From Urechis unicinctus (taxonomy: Eukaryota; Annelida; Polychaeta; Xenopneusta; Urechidae), in assembly GCA_034190875.2 (NCBI GenBank), contig CM067349.1, positions 6,634,645-6,698,644 of the forward strand: a stretch of DNA of 64,000 nucleotides, read 5' to 3'. Of this stretch, positions 50,221 through 63,670 are shown piece by piece. Positions within the stretch are counted from its first letter, which is position 1. The number at the start of each line of letters is the position of its first letter. The translations under genes were made by a program, and so were the position numbers. The notes below the pieces were generated by a model. The model made no database searches. It worked only from the letters and a program-made list of their open reading frames with translations, and had not been told where the DNA came from.

Positions 50221-51445
50221 CGATTCAAACATCCCACCCACACGATGTAGTCTTGATGTTGGACTTCAAGATATTGCTTTACTCACAGAGTAATTATATT
50301 AATTAACTTGCTTAAATCAACCCGCATGTTAGTAGCATAGCATTAAGTACGAGCATTTACAACGTGAACCAGATACGGCTGCTTGGCACTACATTTGTAT
50401 CCGTTGTAAACAGGTTAGGTAATTGGTTATTACATGTCAATTAAAGGCCGAAAGACCTTTTACTTTAGTTGTTTTGCCAAGCGCTACAAATGAAGTGAGA
50501 GCATCTGCTTCTTTTCGCTACTATTGTGGAATGAATCATGTTCTTGCAGAGTGGAATCACGTTTATCCCTAGTTTAGCCTAGTTTGTTTGTCCGCTCAGT
50601 CGATTGCTAACAATGTTCCATCGCTGATATTCAGCGACTGCAGACTTATGTTTAATCGAGTTTGTCTGAAGATGCCTTGAAATTGACGCGCACCCCTCAC
50701 GAAGCCTTTAGATGAAAATTGTAGTAAACACATACACTTTATACCAACTATGACGATAGTAGAAGGTCAGCAAATATGTGTCCATTTAAAGGCGGATCGG
50801 TAGCCATCTTGGAAATGTTACGGGGGTTGGGACAATATTGTACTGTCATTTATGGACATCATATCTCCCTGTTTAAGGTTCTAGTGGTTGATTAGTAATT
50901 TTCATGATAAATTATTCTTTGACTACAATATTAATCGGAATGCAGCGCATGCGACACACATAGCAAAAATAAGTTGTGGTTTATATTGCAAGCTATCGAA
51001 TTCGTGCGAAGCACGTGGGAATCCATCATTGTTTTTTGTGACAACAAAACGGGAAATGAAACAAAAACAATATTTCCAACTTATGCAACCCCATGACGAA
51101 TTTGTATTCATAAGATAACGTCTCTTTCATTCGTTTCTAATCATAACAGCAAATAAGCAAATTCAATACGGATAAGTTAAAAGACATTTCAGAATAACAT
51201 CATGCTTAAAACCAACATGATGCAAACACGGTTTGCTATTCAAATATGTAATAAAATTCGATGGCTATTCATATAAGTAGCATAAGCAGCATTATTTTTA
51301 ATTAAGTATCACAATGTCGCCCTAGGGATTTGAGAGAGCTGGAATTTGGCATTTTTTGTTGTTAGGAATTCATAGCGGTGAAACATGGAGTAGTGTTAGT
51401 AGAAGAGCATAGGGTATGTTGTGTTATTGCTCACTTATGGCTTCT

Positions 51446-52104
51446 ACTGTATATACATATATATATATATATATAATATATATATATATAGATATATATA
51501 TATATATATATGATATGTATAGAGAGGGATCTAGATTTATGACTATAGAGAGAGAATATGTCTCTATCTATTTCTCTGGGAGAGAGAGAGGGATTCTCTA
51601 TATCTCCCTCTCTCTCTCCTTTCTCTAGAGAGATTTATCTCTCTCGATTTTTCTCTCCTTCTATAGAGAGAGAGGGATCGAGACGGAGAGCTCTATCTCT
51701 CTCTCTATCGATCTCTCTCTCTATCTCTAGCTCTCTCTCTCTATCTCTCTCTCGATCTCTCTCTCTCTCTCTCTATATCTCTCCTCGAGCTCTCTCTATC
51801 TTCGATCTCTCTATCGATCGATCTATCGATCTCTCTATCTATCGAGCGAGCTATCTATCGATCGATCTATCTCTCTATCGATCGAGCGAGCGAGCTATCT
51901 ATCTATCTTCTATCTATCTATTATATATATATATATAGACATATGTATGTATATACATATATACATAAATATATGTTTATATAAATATATATATTTACAT
52001 ATATATATATAAATATATATACATATATATATATATAAATATATATATATATCTCTATATATATATGTATATATAATATCTATATATCTATCTATATATA
52101 TATA

Positions 52105-52138
<34 letters not shown>
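51446..52138. repeat. Compound microsatellite: TA, GAGA/CTCT, TATCGATC, TA
   Basis: About 700 bases of simple sequence start with TA repeats, pass through GAGAGA and CTCTCT blocks and TATC/GATC tetramers, and return to TA/TATACA repeats. Open frames here encode only Ser-Leu or Tyr-Ile repeats. The matching place in copy 1 (near 1055) has no such tract. Confidence 0.95.
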
Positions 52139-52141
<3 letters not shown>

Positions 52142-53732
52142 ACATCAATCAATTCATTCGATATTTCAGATATACTTATTCAGCAGTCATGTTTAATCAT
52201 TATTCCGACCAATAGGGTCAAAGCATATCTGGTTGTAGGGAAGATGTGAAAGTGTTTGGGGTATGTCAACGAATGGTTTTGGTAGCTAAAATTGGATTCC
52301 GCTATGTTATTCGAAAACCAGTTAACCTATTCGTGAAAGAGTATCGTTGTACGTTACTAAAACTAGACTATGAGATTAAAAGGTTAAACTAAAATATCTT
52401 CTAACAGCGATTATTTTCATTAAAGTAAATAATATGTTTGTAAAATTGAGCTCTCAAGGCAAATGAAACACAACTTATAAATATTGGTTCATTCAAGCAT
52501 ATTTGGCTCACTTATTACCCAATGTTTGGACCACAATATCGTATAATTAAACTTACGACTATGAGTGCAATGGCGTTAGCTTACCATATCACGCCATGGA
52601 TGGGCTGGTTCACAAGCACTGACATCAATATTGCAACGCATAAACTGGGAGATAACCACTTAGTCTCGAATAAGAAGGTTCTATGACAACAGGTTATCAA
52701 TAACAGCATATTCCTGAAGATAGATGAGGCAGGTTTTTAGTGGTGTATTGCTATTTATTCTGCTCAAAATGATACAGCATGATGTGCAAGTCCTAGGTTC
52801 TTTATATTTATTAAATTGTCGTTAATAATACACACGTTTCACCGCCTTAATGCAGCAGAATACAGCAGTGAACAACGTCTATGTACACGAAGCATTCTCA
52901 TTACCCGAAGTCTGCAAGATTATTAAGCCCTAACTGCGCGAAATATTGGTAAAGACAACAACCAAACACCTTCCAGGTGTTGATCGTGGATTTGATTGTA
53001 TGAATTCATTAAGCATTAAACTCAGGCGCTCTTATCATCCAATTAGTCATCGGCAGTTTGACGGGCAGTACTGCTTTCCCATAAACGATTGACATTACCG
53101 TTCTCTTTATCCCCGGTACCGTTATCCATTTTTCCAATATGTCGGTAAATATTTAAGAAATTTAACAGAATTGATCTATATCTATCCAAAAGTACATGAC
53201 AGAGGTTAATGCTTAAACAGCAGATTGGTACAATTCTCATTATGCTATGTGATGGTACTGTAATATTTCTCTTTTTCCCATTTGCAATTTGAGCGTATTC
53301 AAACAATTACGTTACCTGACACTCAACAGTCAGTCGCGTAGGGACAGAACACTTGTTAATAAGATGGATCCTGAGCTATTGGTTTGATGAGGCATTGTAG
53401 AACGTCATCATTTAATAATATTGACACAAGATCCTCAGGTACTAGGCGTCGGGAATTCGGATTAATCAAATCTCAAAGTGTAATAACCGTTACCTGGTTG
53501 AAAATTCTAAACCGATGCACTGATTTGAGCACAGCCCGGTACAACAAGAACAACAACGCACGAAAAGATAAAGCAACAACAGAACATCGTTTTAAATAGA
53601 ACCCGATTGACTCGCAGATGCAGGGCAGCTAATTGGGGCGGGGGTGGATGGTAAGGCGTTAGGGTATGAGTGGTTGACGTGGACGAGAATATCAGATAGG
53701 CTCGTGCTGAAGAATAACCTCGGAAGAGGTGT

Positions 53733-53820
53733 CGGGTCTGAGAAGATACTGGTCTGAGAAGATACTGGTAGATTACACGAAGCTGCTAGCAGTGATTACA
53801 CGAAGCTGCTAGCAGTCAGC
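53733..53820. repeat. Two adjacent short tandem duplications
   Basis: GTCTGAGAAGATACTG occurs twice in a row, then GATTACACGAAGCTGCTAGC with its following bases occurs twice in a row. Copy 1 has each once, in diverged form (1133-1170), so both duplications arose after the block was copied. Confidence 0.85.
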
Positions 53821-56800
53821 CCGTATAGATCAAAACCGGTCGGAACAGGTTCATTAATATACCATCCTATTCTCAATAATTTCCGTCTCATATAATTGTA
53901 CAATAGCTCAAACGTTATGATTTCGGCAGGGCATAGTCTTTTGCCGCGACATCGTGCTACTATTGTGCGTCCTCATACCTGATAATTTATGTGACCGGCC
54001 TCAAGCTTGCGGTTTTTTTTAAACATGACCGAAATTTGATTGATGCACAACTGGAATGCATTGATGGCCAGTTATTAGCAAACAATTCAATGTTCGCGCA
54101 TTGAAAATGACAAAAGTGAACACACGTTGGGCCACTTAGTGTCAATCCCCTGTCTGTAACTTCCATTCATTCAAAATGGCAAATACATTTTCCAGCTTTC
54201 CCGCCCTGTCACTTTGTATTAGATCTCTACCACCTTGACACATAATTTCTCTTTTACAGCAGCCTCCATCATACCATGTGCTATTGCATTTCATGTGATC
54301 AGGCTGCCGCTGAGTTGGCATGAGGGAGATAAGATGCGTGTAGTACGGCCGTTTATTCAGGCTTTATGACTGGTAAATATCATCAAAAGCTTTGTATCAG
54401 GTGTGAGGGTTTTGATCCTTTTCTACCACAAATATAGTCCATGCATCTATGGAATATTCCAGCTTAGTATTAGGAACATGACATGTTAACTACAGGGGAC
54501 TTGAAAGCCACGGATGAGCATTGTTCGATGTGGATTGTAAATCATTCTATAATCGTAAGTGCAATATTAGTCATTTAGCGTTATATCGCATTCTTGGAGC
54601 AAAGCGATTGCAGTGCATGACACTGTTTATTGATGACACCGGTCCACAGCGAGATTATCATGATAGGTAAAACTCTCAGTCACCGTTGATATAAAATCCG
54701 AATACATATTTCCACCTGTACGGGACTCTTAGTCAGCCACTTACCTTATTTGCCCGATGGAAACCACCCGCGATGCATTTATTGATACGTTTCCGTTATT
54801 GTCCATTATGTAGAGTCGATATTCGCTCAAAAGCAAATATGCATATTATATTCTGTGCCGTCATTGCTATCGCCATTGGTTCAGTCGATCAATCAGGGCC
54901 GTAAGAACCTTCTCGTTTCGAATAATCCAAACCATCAATCACAGACGGCTAACTGTATGTCGAGCTGGGGATTTCATTTGCACATAAAAACACCAGCTGG
55001 CTCCATTAGGGATTTGACACACATTACAACTGATCAGCATGACAATTCAGCCGACTAACATAGTTACAGCATTTGCGGGTAGACATAGGGGGTTGATATA
55101 CCGAAGCCGCCAATGCATTCATTATTGTAAGATAATGCAATGCTTGATACGGCATGTACGTAACTTGACAGTATTATGTTTATTCATTTACGAGCATGTA
55201 GGAGGGTACCTATCCACGGCCTTTGTATATTTCAAACAAATCATTAATGTTCTAATCACTCACTGAGCGGGTAGAGTGATACAGCTTTTATCTAACAGCA
55301 ATCGACTCCCAACATTATTTGACACGGCACTTTCACCACTCAAAACTAGAATGAGGTTCCAATACACATGTCCTTACAATCACAAAGCTCAGAAAATATA
55401 GCGACAACTCTGTGATAATATATGAACAGACAACTGGAATGAGTTGCGATAGATTTGCAGTTGGATTGCAGTAATTTCTTGTTTGTCTACAAATGCCAAC
55501 GTAATGCATTAAATAATTCTCCTGGTGGAAAAATCAGACAAAAGAAAGTTTGAAAATGCCACTTCAGAATCATTTCTTTATGTGGAATGAACAATACGGC
55601 CTCACTTCGATAGAAAAAAAACCTAATAAAGCCCCAGCCGAAAAATATGACGGACATATGTTCGTCAAAAGCAATGTTTGGTCTCCATTAGTAGCACGTA
55701 TGACTGGCAGAATCTGACTATGTCAAGCTCACTACAGCAAGCAATAAAGTTGACTATGATTCAATGTCTTGTGCTTTGTAAATGTATATCGTTCCAGTTA
55801 AACCTCTCGGATATAAGATATTGTAAAAAGTTACCATTATATTGCGAAAATTTAGACTATTTCAGTGTATATCCACCGCTTATTAAAGCAATTAACCCGG
55901 CTGCCGTCGGTTTATATTTACAATTTAGACACACAGAAAATATTGATCATGCAGGGTGCAGTATTTGTATCATAAACATTTCAGAACACTACCACAATTA
56001 AATATTCTTTGATCCCAGCGGAGCTCTCACCTATCAAACCTTTTTAAAATTTAAACGGAAAACCGGTAGAAATCCGTTGCTTGTTACGTGGTGGTCCATA
56101 TTCACTTATAGAAATATGAATTATCTCACTGGGCTGTGAATGGTACTTTACGTCGGATGATGCTCGGGCAAGCTGATCATCAGTGTCGGTTGCCGATGCT
56201 TCAAAATCACGCCATTGCCATATAGATGGAGTTTTTTATCCCACTTTTAAGAAAATAATTTTCAATCCAACTTAGCTTAAAGTCCATTGATGAAGACTAG
56301 TTTTGGTAACAGCTTAGTTTATAAACGGCCTAAAACCATGGTTATATTCAACCACCCTGCATGTGGAAAGTATGTTATACTAAATAGTTGGATATGCAGA
56401 GCATAGATTACACGACAAATGACACAATATTACCAGTGTATGATTAATAACATATTAACATATCTATCACTGTGATCCCTGGCCCATAGTAGGTAGAGTT
56501 ATGCTTGGGAGACCCATCGCATCCCAGTCCGTATGGAATTTCAAGTGCATGCTGAGTGTAAACAAAATATGATTTTCACAAAATGTGAAAGTGGTCGGCT
56601 TAGTCAATGGTTGAAATTCTCGACTAACCATCCTTCAAGGGTCGCGTAGGTAAGTTATCTTTCTGCGTTGCAAGCTGAAGCAAATTAGAAAGTTAGGACA
56701 AAGGTCCAGCACGATACCAGTGAGCAATTTGGTCTAATATAGATAGTAATCAGAATCAAAAATAACCAGTCACAATTGGGGATCAAACCAAATCCCAGCG

Positions 56801-59800
56801 CTGACCATGTACTACGGAAACCTACTCTTTATAAGCGAAATTCTCATCACGTTATGCGTGATTATTCTACCAATGACTAGACCTTGCTGTAGTGGGAGTT
56901 TGGTCAACTTAGCAAGAGCATTGCTTGGTGCAAAAAAAAATAATATTGCCGTGGCAGGATGAGCAAATGATGATTATCAGGCGATTCCAGTGAGGCCTGT
57001 AAATAACGGAATAGACGTGATGTGTAATCCACCAATGATACGAATTGATTGATGATGTGGGTTATACATCGTCTTTTTTATCAGTTTGAGTAATTACTCC
57101 ATCATGAACACCGCACATCCATCATTGGACAAGCTAATTCCAAGCGATTGACGTGCATGATGTTAGCCTCGAATCTAGAAGCTCATACGGGTTACAACAA
57201 TTCGTTCCATGTCTTAACATGCTGCTCAAATTTGCACCGCCTCGTCGCCTTATATTTGGCCTCACGGTGATTTTGATTTTTTCTCATGGGGTTATGCCAT
57301 AAAAATTCCAAGAAATGATGACTGCGCCAAGACGGTAGCTATCTTTGTGTGTGGATCATCGCAATATCACTTCATGTACAAATGGAAAACCGTCGCTTTA
57401 TCAACCCGAAGTGATTTAAATACAGATGATAACCGCAATTAAAGCGGTATTTATATGCAACAATTGCCAGACGTTTGACTGCATGTATCTTGTCCGTTTT
57501 GATGATAGCGATAAATGGGCGACAGGGCATATAGTCGTATGGTCCTGTACGGTAACCGGTCTGTAATAAACGCTGCTTGAACAAATCAACCACATTAACT
57601 CGTTGTTACCCAGATGAACGGGTTGCTCTCTCGTGAGTGTAATCGTAGTACACCGTACACCGAATTCAAGGTTGCTTACGTCTGATGTTTGCCACAATGA
57701 AGCCACATGTATTGGGCAAAAATCGTCTGGTGCATAGCCATTGTCAACTATGCTAGATAGTATTAGATATGTGGTCCATGACTACATATGCCACATTCTA
57801 TCTTACTCCCACGGCTCAAATTGTCCATTTCTTTTTGACAGCATTTCTCCCGATAAGCTCTCGTGTATTTCGCTTGACCATGTCGTTGAAGGAATAGAAG
57901 TTAAATGATGCGGGAACCAGTTGCCGTATAACCCGTTCTTACATTGTTGATTAAAAGCAATAATGCGGCGTGAAGGATTTTCTCCCGATGTACAGTCCAT
58001 ACATTCCCCATATCTCGCAGCTTGAGGCTCCACAATTAGCGATGGATAGTAGGTTAGTGATAGGAACAGATTGCCGTCGTAGGGTTATCAGCATGCAGAT
58101 TATTCCAATCGATTATCACTGCTATCAGCCAAAATCGGATGGTTACAGGAATGAGGTTTGGGTCTAAAAGAAAAAGACATGTGTACAAAGGTTACAAATC
58201 CGGCCTCTGACAGAATAGCATTGTATCAAACGAGGGTTCATTGGCGTGGATGATTGAAAAGCCTATGCAGCAAGCGTGAGTCTTTCGGTTATTTTCTTCT
58301 TACCGAATTATGTTCTGAACATTATCATATAATTTGTTAATAGCAGAGCACGTTAAGTGTTGGGTTGTCAGTATCACGGAAAACTTTCATTCTCGTCATT
58401 ATCAAAAGCCCTGATGTTGTATTTGAGATACGGGATGTAATTTATCGCAGGCAGTCAGTAATTTGTGTTATATGGCTCCTAACTGACAGTAAGAGCACCT
58501 TCATATGATATAAAATATGTGGTCTTTCTGATAGTAAAGACCTGAGTGCATGGTTCAAATATCTGAACTATGCCAAATCTTCAACGCAAATAGGTTGGTT
58601 CTGTCAGCTAATCTTTGATGATCACTCCAAACGAGCGCAGAACCTATTTGCAATCAATTGACTTCTTGATTCAATGACTTAGCAAGTAATTATGACCCCA
58701 TATAGGAGAAAAATGCATCCTAGTCAAAATTTGTGTTGTCGCCATAGTTTATGTTGGAGCAGTAAATGATCAATGTATCATTATGTTTGGCTACGTACTT
58801 CAGTGTACTTTGTGTCGTTGATATCAACATTTATTGAACAATATCGACAATCATTTAAATCACCAATCTGACCAACTGGACTCTTTTCGATATGCAGTTT
58901 TGGTTTATAATTATCCATACTCGCTTTAAATAATTATCGCATTATTCAGATAATAAAAACCAACGGAAAACCACAATTGTGATAGCATTCGTACATTGCA
59001 TCAATAAATGTGACCAGGTAACACTACAACAGCGGCACACGCGATAATGCAATCAGCTGATGGCTTGGTCGCATTAATCAACACATATTATTAATCAACG
59101 TGTAGTTGTCATTACCAGATTTAGTAAACAAGGTTTACGACAACTACTCAATGTTTAATTATACACAAAACGTAACGTGTGTCATCTTTTAGGGTAAATA
59201 TTCTGAAAGGGAGACACAACGTCTAGCTATGGTGCTTTACCAGACAAGTAATCGTCTTTATGAATCACTTCCCTGGAAAATCTACTCCTTGTATACGCTG
59301 ATTACTGACTAATGTATGCAATTCGGTCTGAGGTGATGGTAAGACGCTTTCAAGTGATTGCAGTTTGCTTGTGAGAGGTTTGCCAACAGCTAATGGGAAT
59401 TTAAAACACTATCTCCGGTTCCTATTATGTCGCTCTTATACCTTAGCTAAACATTCTCGGCCAGCCTCCCCACTTAGTGTTCATGACAACTAACGTGGCA
59501 TTACTGAGCAGGTATGCAGATCAGGCCCTGGTGACAGATAACCAGATCTGCCGTGAAACTAGTATGTGGGCGCGAATGCTGGATAACGAAGTTCAGCTGC
59601 GAATATCTCTACTTTGAGAACGTACAGAATCACTCGTTTGTGAGAATATCTCATTGAAACCCGAGTGCCTTTCATCACAGGCTGCTTCAATCACAGTTTA
59701 ACCGGCTCATGAAATGACATTGCTCACACGATCTTGGGAGTATTAGTAGAAAACGCCACCGCGAACGCGATCAGCAGTGTATCCTATGCGGAGTTAACCT

Positions 59801-60104
59801 AGTATCTGTCCATTGTGTCGACATGTTCAATTACTGTGAGGCGGTCGGGTTATCAGAGCACAAGGACCCGTAACAAACATGGGCACAGAGAAGCACATTT
59901 ATCCACATATGCACCACAATATATGTGCTCTAAATTGAAAATGTTATAACTCAAGGTCTTTCTAGGTGTATTAAGTGAGCTGTTTTAGCCCCTGTCGCGA
60001 CTGTTCATTGGCAGGACAAACGATGGTCTGAGAAGACATTCTTAATCGATGGATGAGATGAGTCTCATTAAGTGCTCTACCCGACCGAATAAAACCAGCA
60101 TCGG

Positions 60105-60266
60105 ATCCTAACACAATTCAACAGGGTTGGATTAATCTGCAAATAGGTCCTAACACCATTCAACAGGGTTGGATTAATCTGCAAATAGATCCTAACACCA
60201 TTCAACAGGGTTGGATTAATCTGCAAATAGATCCTAACACCATTCAACAGGGTTGGATTAATCTGC
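60105..60266. repeat. 42-bp tandem repeat, about 3.9 units
   Basis: Units begin at 60105, 60147, 60189 and 60231 and share CAACAGGGTTGGATTAATCT. The first unit has a few differences; the later ones are nearly identical. An opposite-strand frame through the array encodes a 14-residue repeat, which is a by-product of the 42-bp period. Copy 1 of the block (4960-4990) lacks it, and the inverted copy (36775-36805) has a single related unit. Confidence 0.95.
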
Positions 60267-60835
60267 TTTAATCTTGTCTTACTGCAGATTGGATCAATGC
60301 AAACGATTTTCTCAGAATAACATCTGAATAGCTGCATTTAACGTGTTGTCCTAAAAGAGTAGTTACAACAGTGATTTTTTGTGATTTATAATATTGCAGG
60401 AAACATGAGCATTAGATAGTATAGCAGCAAACGATTTATCGCCCCGAAGGAGACCGGGACGCTGAATCAAAACCGACTCGTCACCATTCCATTAATACGG
60501 GTGTCAATGCTGGTTTGGGTAATATTACCACTCAGTTAAGTCCCAGGTCGAAGCTGAACGAAGCTTTGTGTTGACGCATTGCAATTAATGATACCGCTAA
60601 CTTGTCAAAATTCTATCATCTTGGCTATCGGTAAGCCTACACGAAAATGCCATAATATAGATATATACATATGAATATATTTTAAATGCCAAGTTGTGCA
60701 AGTGCACACAAAATACCCAATACCATGCGCTGTTTGACAAGTGCCGAGCGGTTACTTTGTAAGTTTCCGACGATTCGACCTGTTTTTTGAAATGTACATA
60801 TATCCTTGATTGTTGGTGCATCAAGATCGTTTAAA

Positions 60836-63670
60836 ATATCAAATGATCCCAATAATTGTGAACCTTATCAATGCACGTCCAAAGCAACACAATAACGAAT
60901 CCTCCAGTATTTACCGTCGTGCATCACGTGGGGGGACTTCTTATATGTTAATTATTTCATAAAGAAAACATTGTGCATCTTAACATTGAACTGTATTTAA
61001 AGGTTTTCATTTGTTAGTAAAGTGCATGGAAAATTAGTGGATTAATTAAACGTGGATTGCCAAATTCAACAGCATAATAAATTCAATAATGGACAAACAC
61101 ATCGGTAAAACTAACCCACGGAATGTTGGTTGGCAAGTAGCAGGACTATAGCGGTACGTGTCAGCATGGTATATAATTCTCTTCACCTCCACGGTCGCCT
61201 GCTGTAATTGATTGAATTTGCCGTTTTACTGTTAGACATGATTGGAATTATCCAGTCAAATGTCGTGGGAATTCCTTTACCGCTGTTGGTGGCTTTGTTT
61301 TGAGAACGAGCGGTCGTTGAGACTAATGAAACACCTTTTTCAGTGCAAATGTATACAAGTTGTCTCGTTTCTGCTGCTTTGATCGTTGGCTCATAGCAAC
61401 TTATTCAGCGTCACAAGCCACAATAGCGATAGGGCGATTGTAAGCTATATCATTGTAATGCATAGCGCTTAAGGGAATCACTCCTAAGGAATGTTGCTTG
61501 CATCTATAACCTTTAATAATCCCGTACGCGCAATTTGAATTGAAAATGGTAGCTTCATAAAATACCTTTCGCATTTACGCTTACTACAATGGCTGTACAT
61601 ACTAGTTTAGTGACTTTCACAAAAATAAACGATTTAGCTACAACGAGATTTCTATCACTCGCAATATGTTCGTTGATGTAATACTAATTAATGTTTAAAT
61701 CAGTTCCATGTTTGACGTTATTATTTTTGTCATCAAATGTGATTTAACATGTATTTTACATTTACACGTACATATGCCATTTCTGAAGTAAATTGAATTG
61801 ACGTGAATTGTTAATGCCACGCTAATGCTAATACAAGCAGACATAATAAGCTGTCTTATCGCAAAGAATCCATGCTTATTCTAGCATAAACATTATACAA
61901 ATCTATATGAATGTTATACTTCTGCAAGAGGTCAAGATTATAATTTGCTACTGACAATTCATTGAATGTGATCAAAATAATGGTCGAACCATGTTCCGAT
62001 TTCTTCGAGTGTTCCGTCTCAATACTAAATAGTTCAAGCCTATTTCAGCCGCCTCGTGATGCGTGTCATAATTAGCAAGTCCCCCGTGCTGGGCACATCA
62101 TGTAACGCGTTCCTGCTGCTGAACGAAAAAATATGCATAACTACGTAATTGCAATCATAGTTCAAATAGCCCCTGTTGGTTATCGTGAAGAGAGGAAAAT
62201 ATAGCAATCACCAAATAAATGTGCGCGATTGCAGGGATAATGTACAACCAAATCCATAAAACTTACCCTCGGGGTGATACGGTTAAAACACCTTGTGGTT
62301 ATTTGAGAGGTGGACAAATAACCCACTCCTCTGCGATAGGAAGGAGGAAATGGAGGGGTTTGTGGTGGTAAATGTAAAAACATATTTCATACAGATTTGG
62401 AGGATATACAAGACATATTTGCAAGTTGGATTAGGGTCATGTATTTAAATGCGGGGAGCGTTGTAAATTAGTTTCCGGAAATTTGGTTGCTGTTTGTTCT
62501 AGCCGCAATATCTGATTATTTATGGCAACCACTCTGGCAGCTTATAAGCTCTTTATGAAAGACAGGTAGGATAACCCGAATGGTTGAATTCGATGGCTTT
62601 ACAAATGTTCATTATTGCTGAAATGACGAAAACCACACGGAACCAATATATATGATTGCATCATATACTATGAATGGTTTCAGATCACGGCTGACAGAGA
62701 TACATCTCTGTGCAGGGCGGATTATGTAACGACCACAGTTTCTTGTTAGATGACATTCGGCCCCGCTCTAGCGGTATTCCCAGCGAAAGAGAAACACTTG
62801 GTCAGTCGCCAACTACAGACATGTTTACATTTGTAACGTCCGTGATGGCTGAATTTGATTTAATTGATTTGCCAGTTTGGATAATGAGAGAACTCTATTA
62901 CCGAAAACCACAACAAACGGACACGCGTTATGATGTCGTCATGTTATAGCCTTTGCTACTTCTGATTTTGCGACGTCACAGCAGATATTTAATATTTCTG
63001 ACTTTACGTCGGCTTGTGTTGTTCTTTTTAAAACATGGCAGCAATTTGAATAATGCTGAAGTATTTGGTATTTTTTCATGACATGTCTTGATGGCCAGTT
63101 CGTAGCAAATAAGGGAATGTCCAATCGTCGAGTTACTCAATGACATGGTTAATCTCATGGATGTGGTGATTATTTACAGAAGTGCATACTTCTAGCCACC
63201 TAATCTGTAACATAGACAGTAGGCGAAATGCACTTTGTACCTTTCCCACCTGGTCTCTACCACATTGACACATAATCACCCACTACTCTTTGACAGCAGC
63301 ATTCATCGAACCAAGGACTATTGCATTTCATGTGAATAGGCTACCTATGGGTTGGCTTGACGAAGAAAGGATGCGATCATAATCATGCTGTATACTGAGG
63401 CTTTACGACCCGAGTGTTTACTGGTGAATACCATCAAAAGCTAAGTATCCGTTGCGAGGCTTTGGACCGCTTTCTTCCTGGTGCATAGTCAATTGATTCC
63501 TAAAATATCCCAGTCTGATATACGCAACTTGGCAACAGCTTACATTACCACAGAGTTCATCTGCGCACTATCAGCATTGTTGAACGGTTAGACATTGAGT
63601 TAAATATTATTAATATTAAAAACGTATATATCAACCATTTGTTATTTGGTAGAGCAAGTCTCTTGCTGGA
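60836..63670. repeat. Block B, copy 2, with insertions
   Basis: It is paralogous to 6037-7400 in the same orientation. 61090-61400 also matches 12230-12680; 62220-62335 matches 13640-13720 and, inverted, about 20180-20230; 63020-63450 matches 54010-54400. No gene is supported. Confidence 0.65.

Larger units (their letters stand above)
50221..60620. repeat. Block A, copy 2, expanded by insertions
   Basis: This is the same-orientation paralogue of 1-5340. Relative to copy 1 it contains extra DNA at about 51410-52560 (including a microsatellite), 54000-56410 (part of which resembles 63020-63450 and the 55480-56400 piece that is inverted at 40800-41770), 56640-57080 (similar to 8760-9060 and 16580-17090), and a 42-bp tandem array at 60105-60266. 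No coding region is supported. Confidence 0.75.

Noticed and set aside
51558..52152. Ser-Leu and Tyr-Ile repeat open frames
   Set aside because: They are products of the compound microsatellite.
60105..60266. Possible CRISPR array
   Set aside because: Units are contiguous 42-bp repeats without unique spacers, in eukaryotic-type DNA and with no cas genes.
60077..60337. Protein with a 14-residue repeat (minus strand)
   Set aside because: The repeat follows from the 42-bp tandem array; the paralogous copies do not keep the frame.
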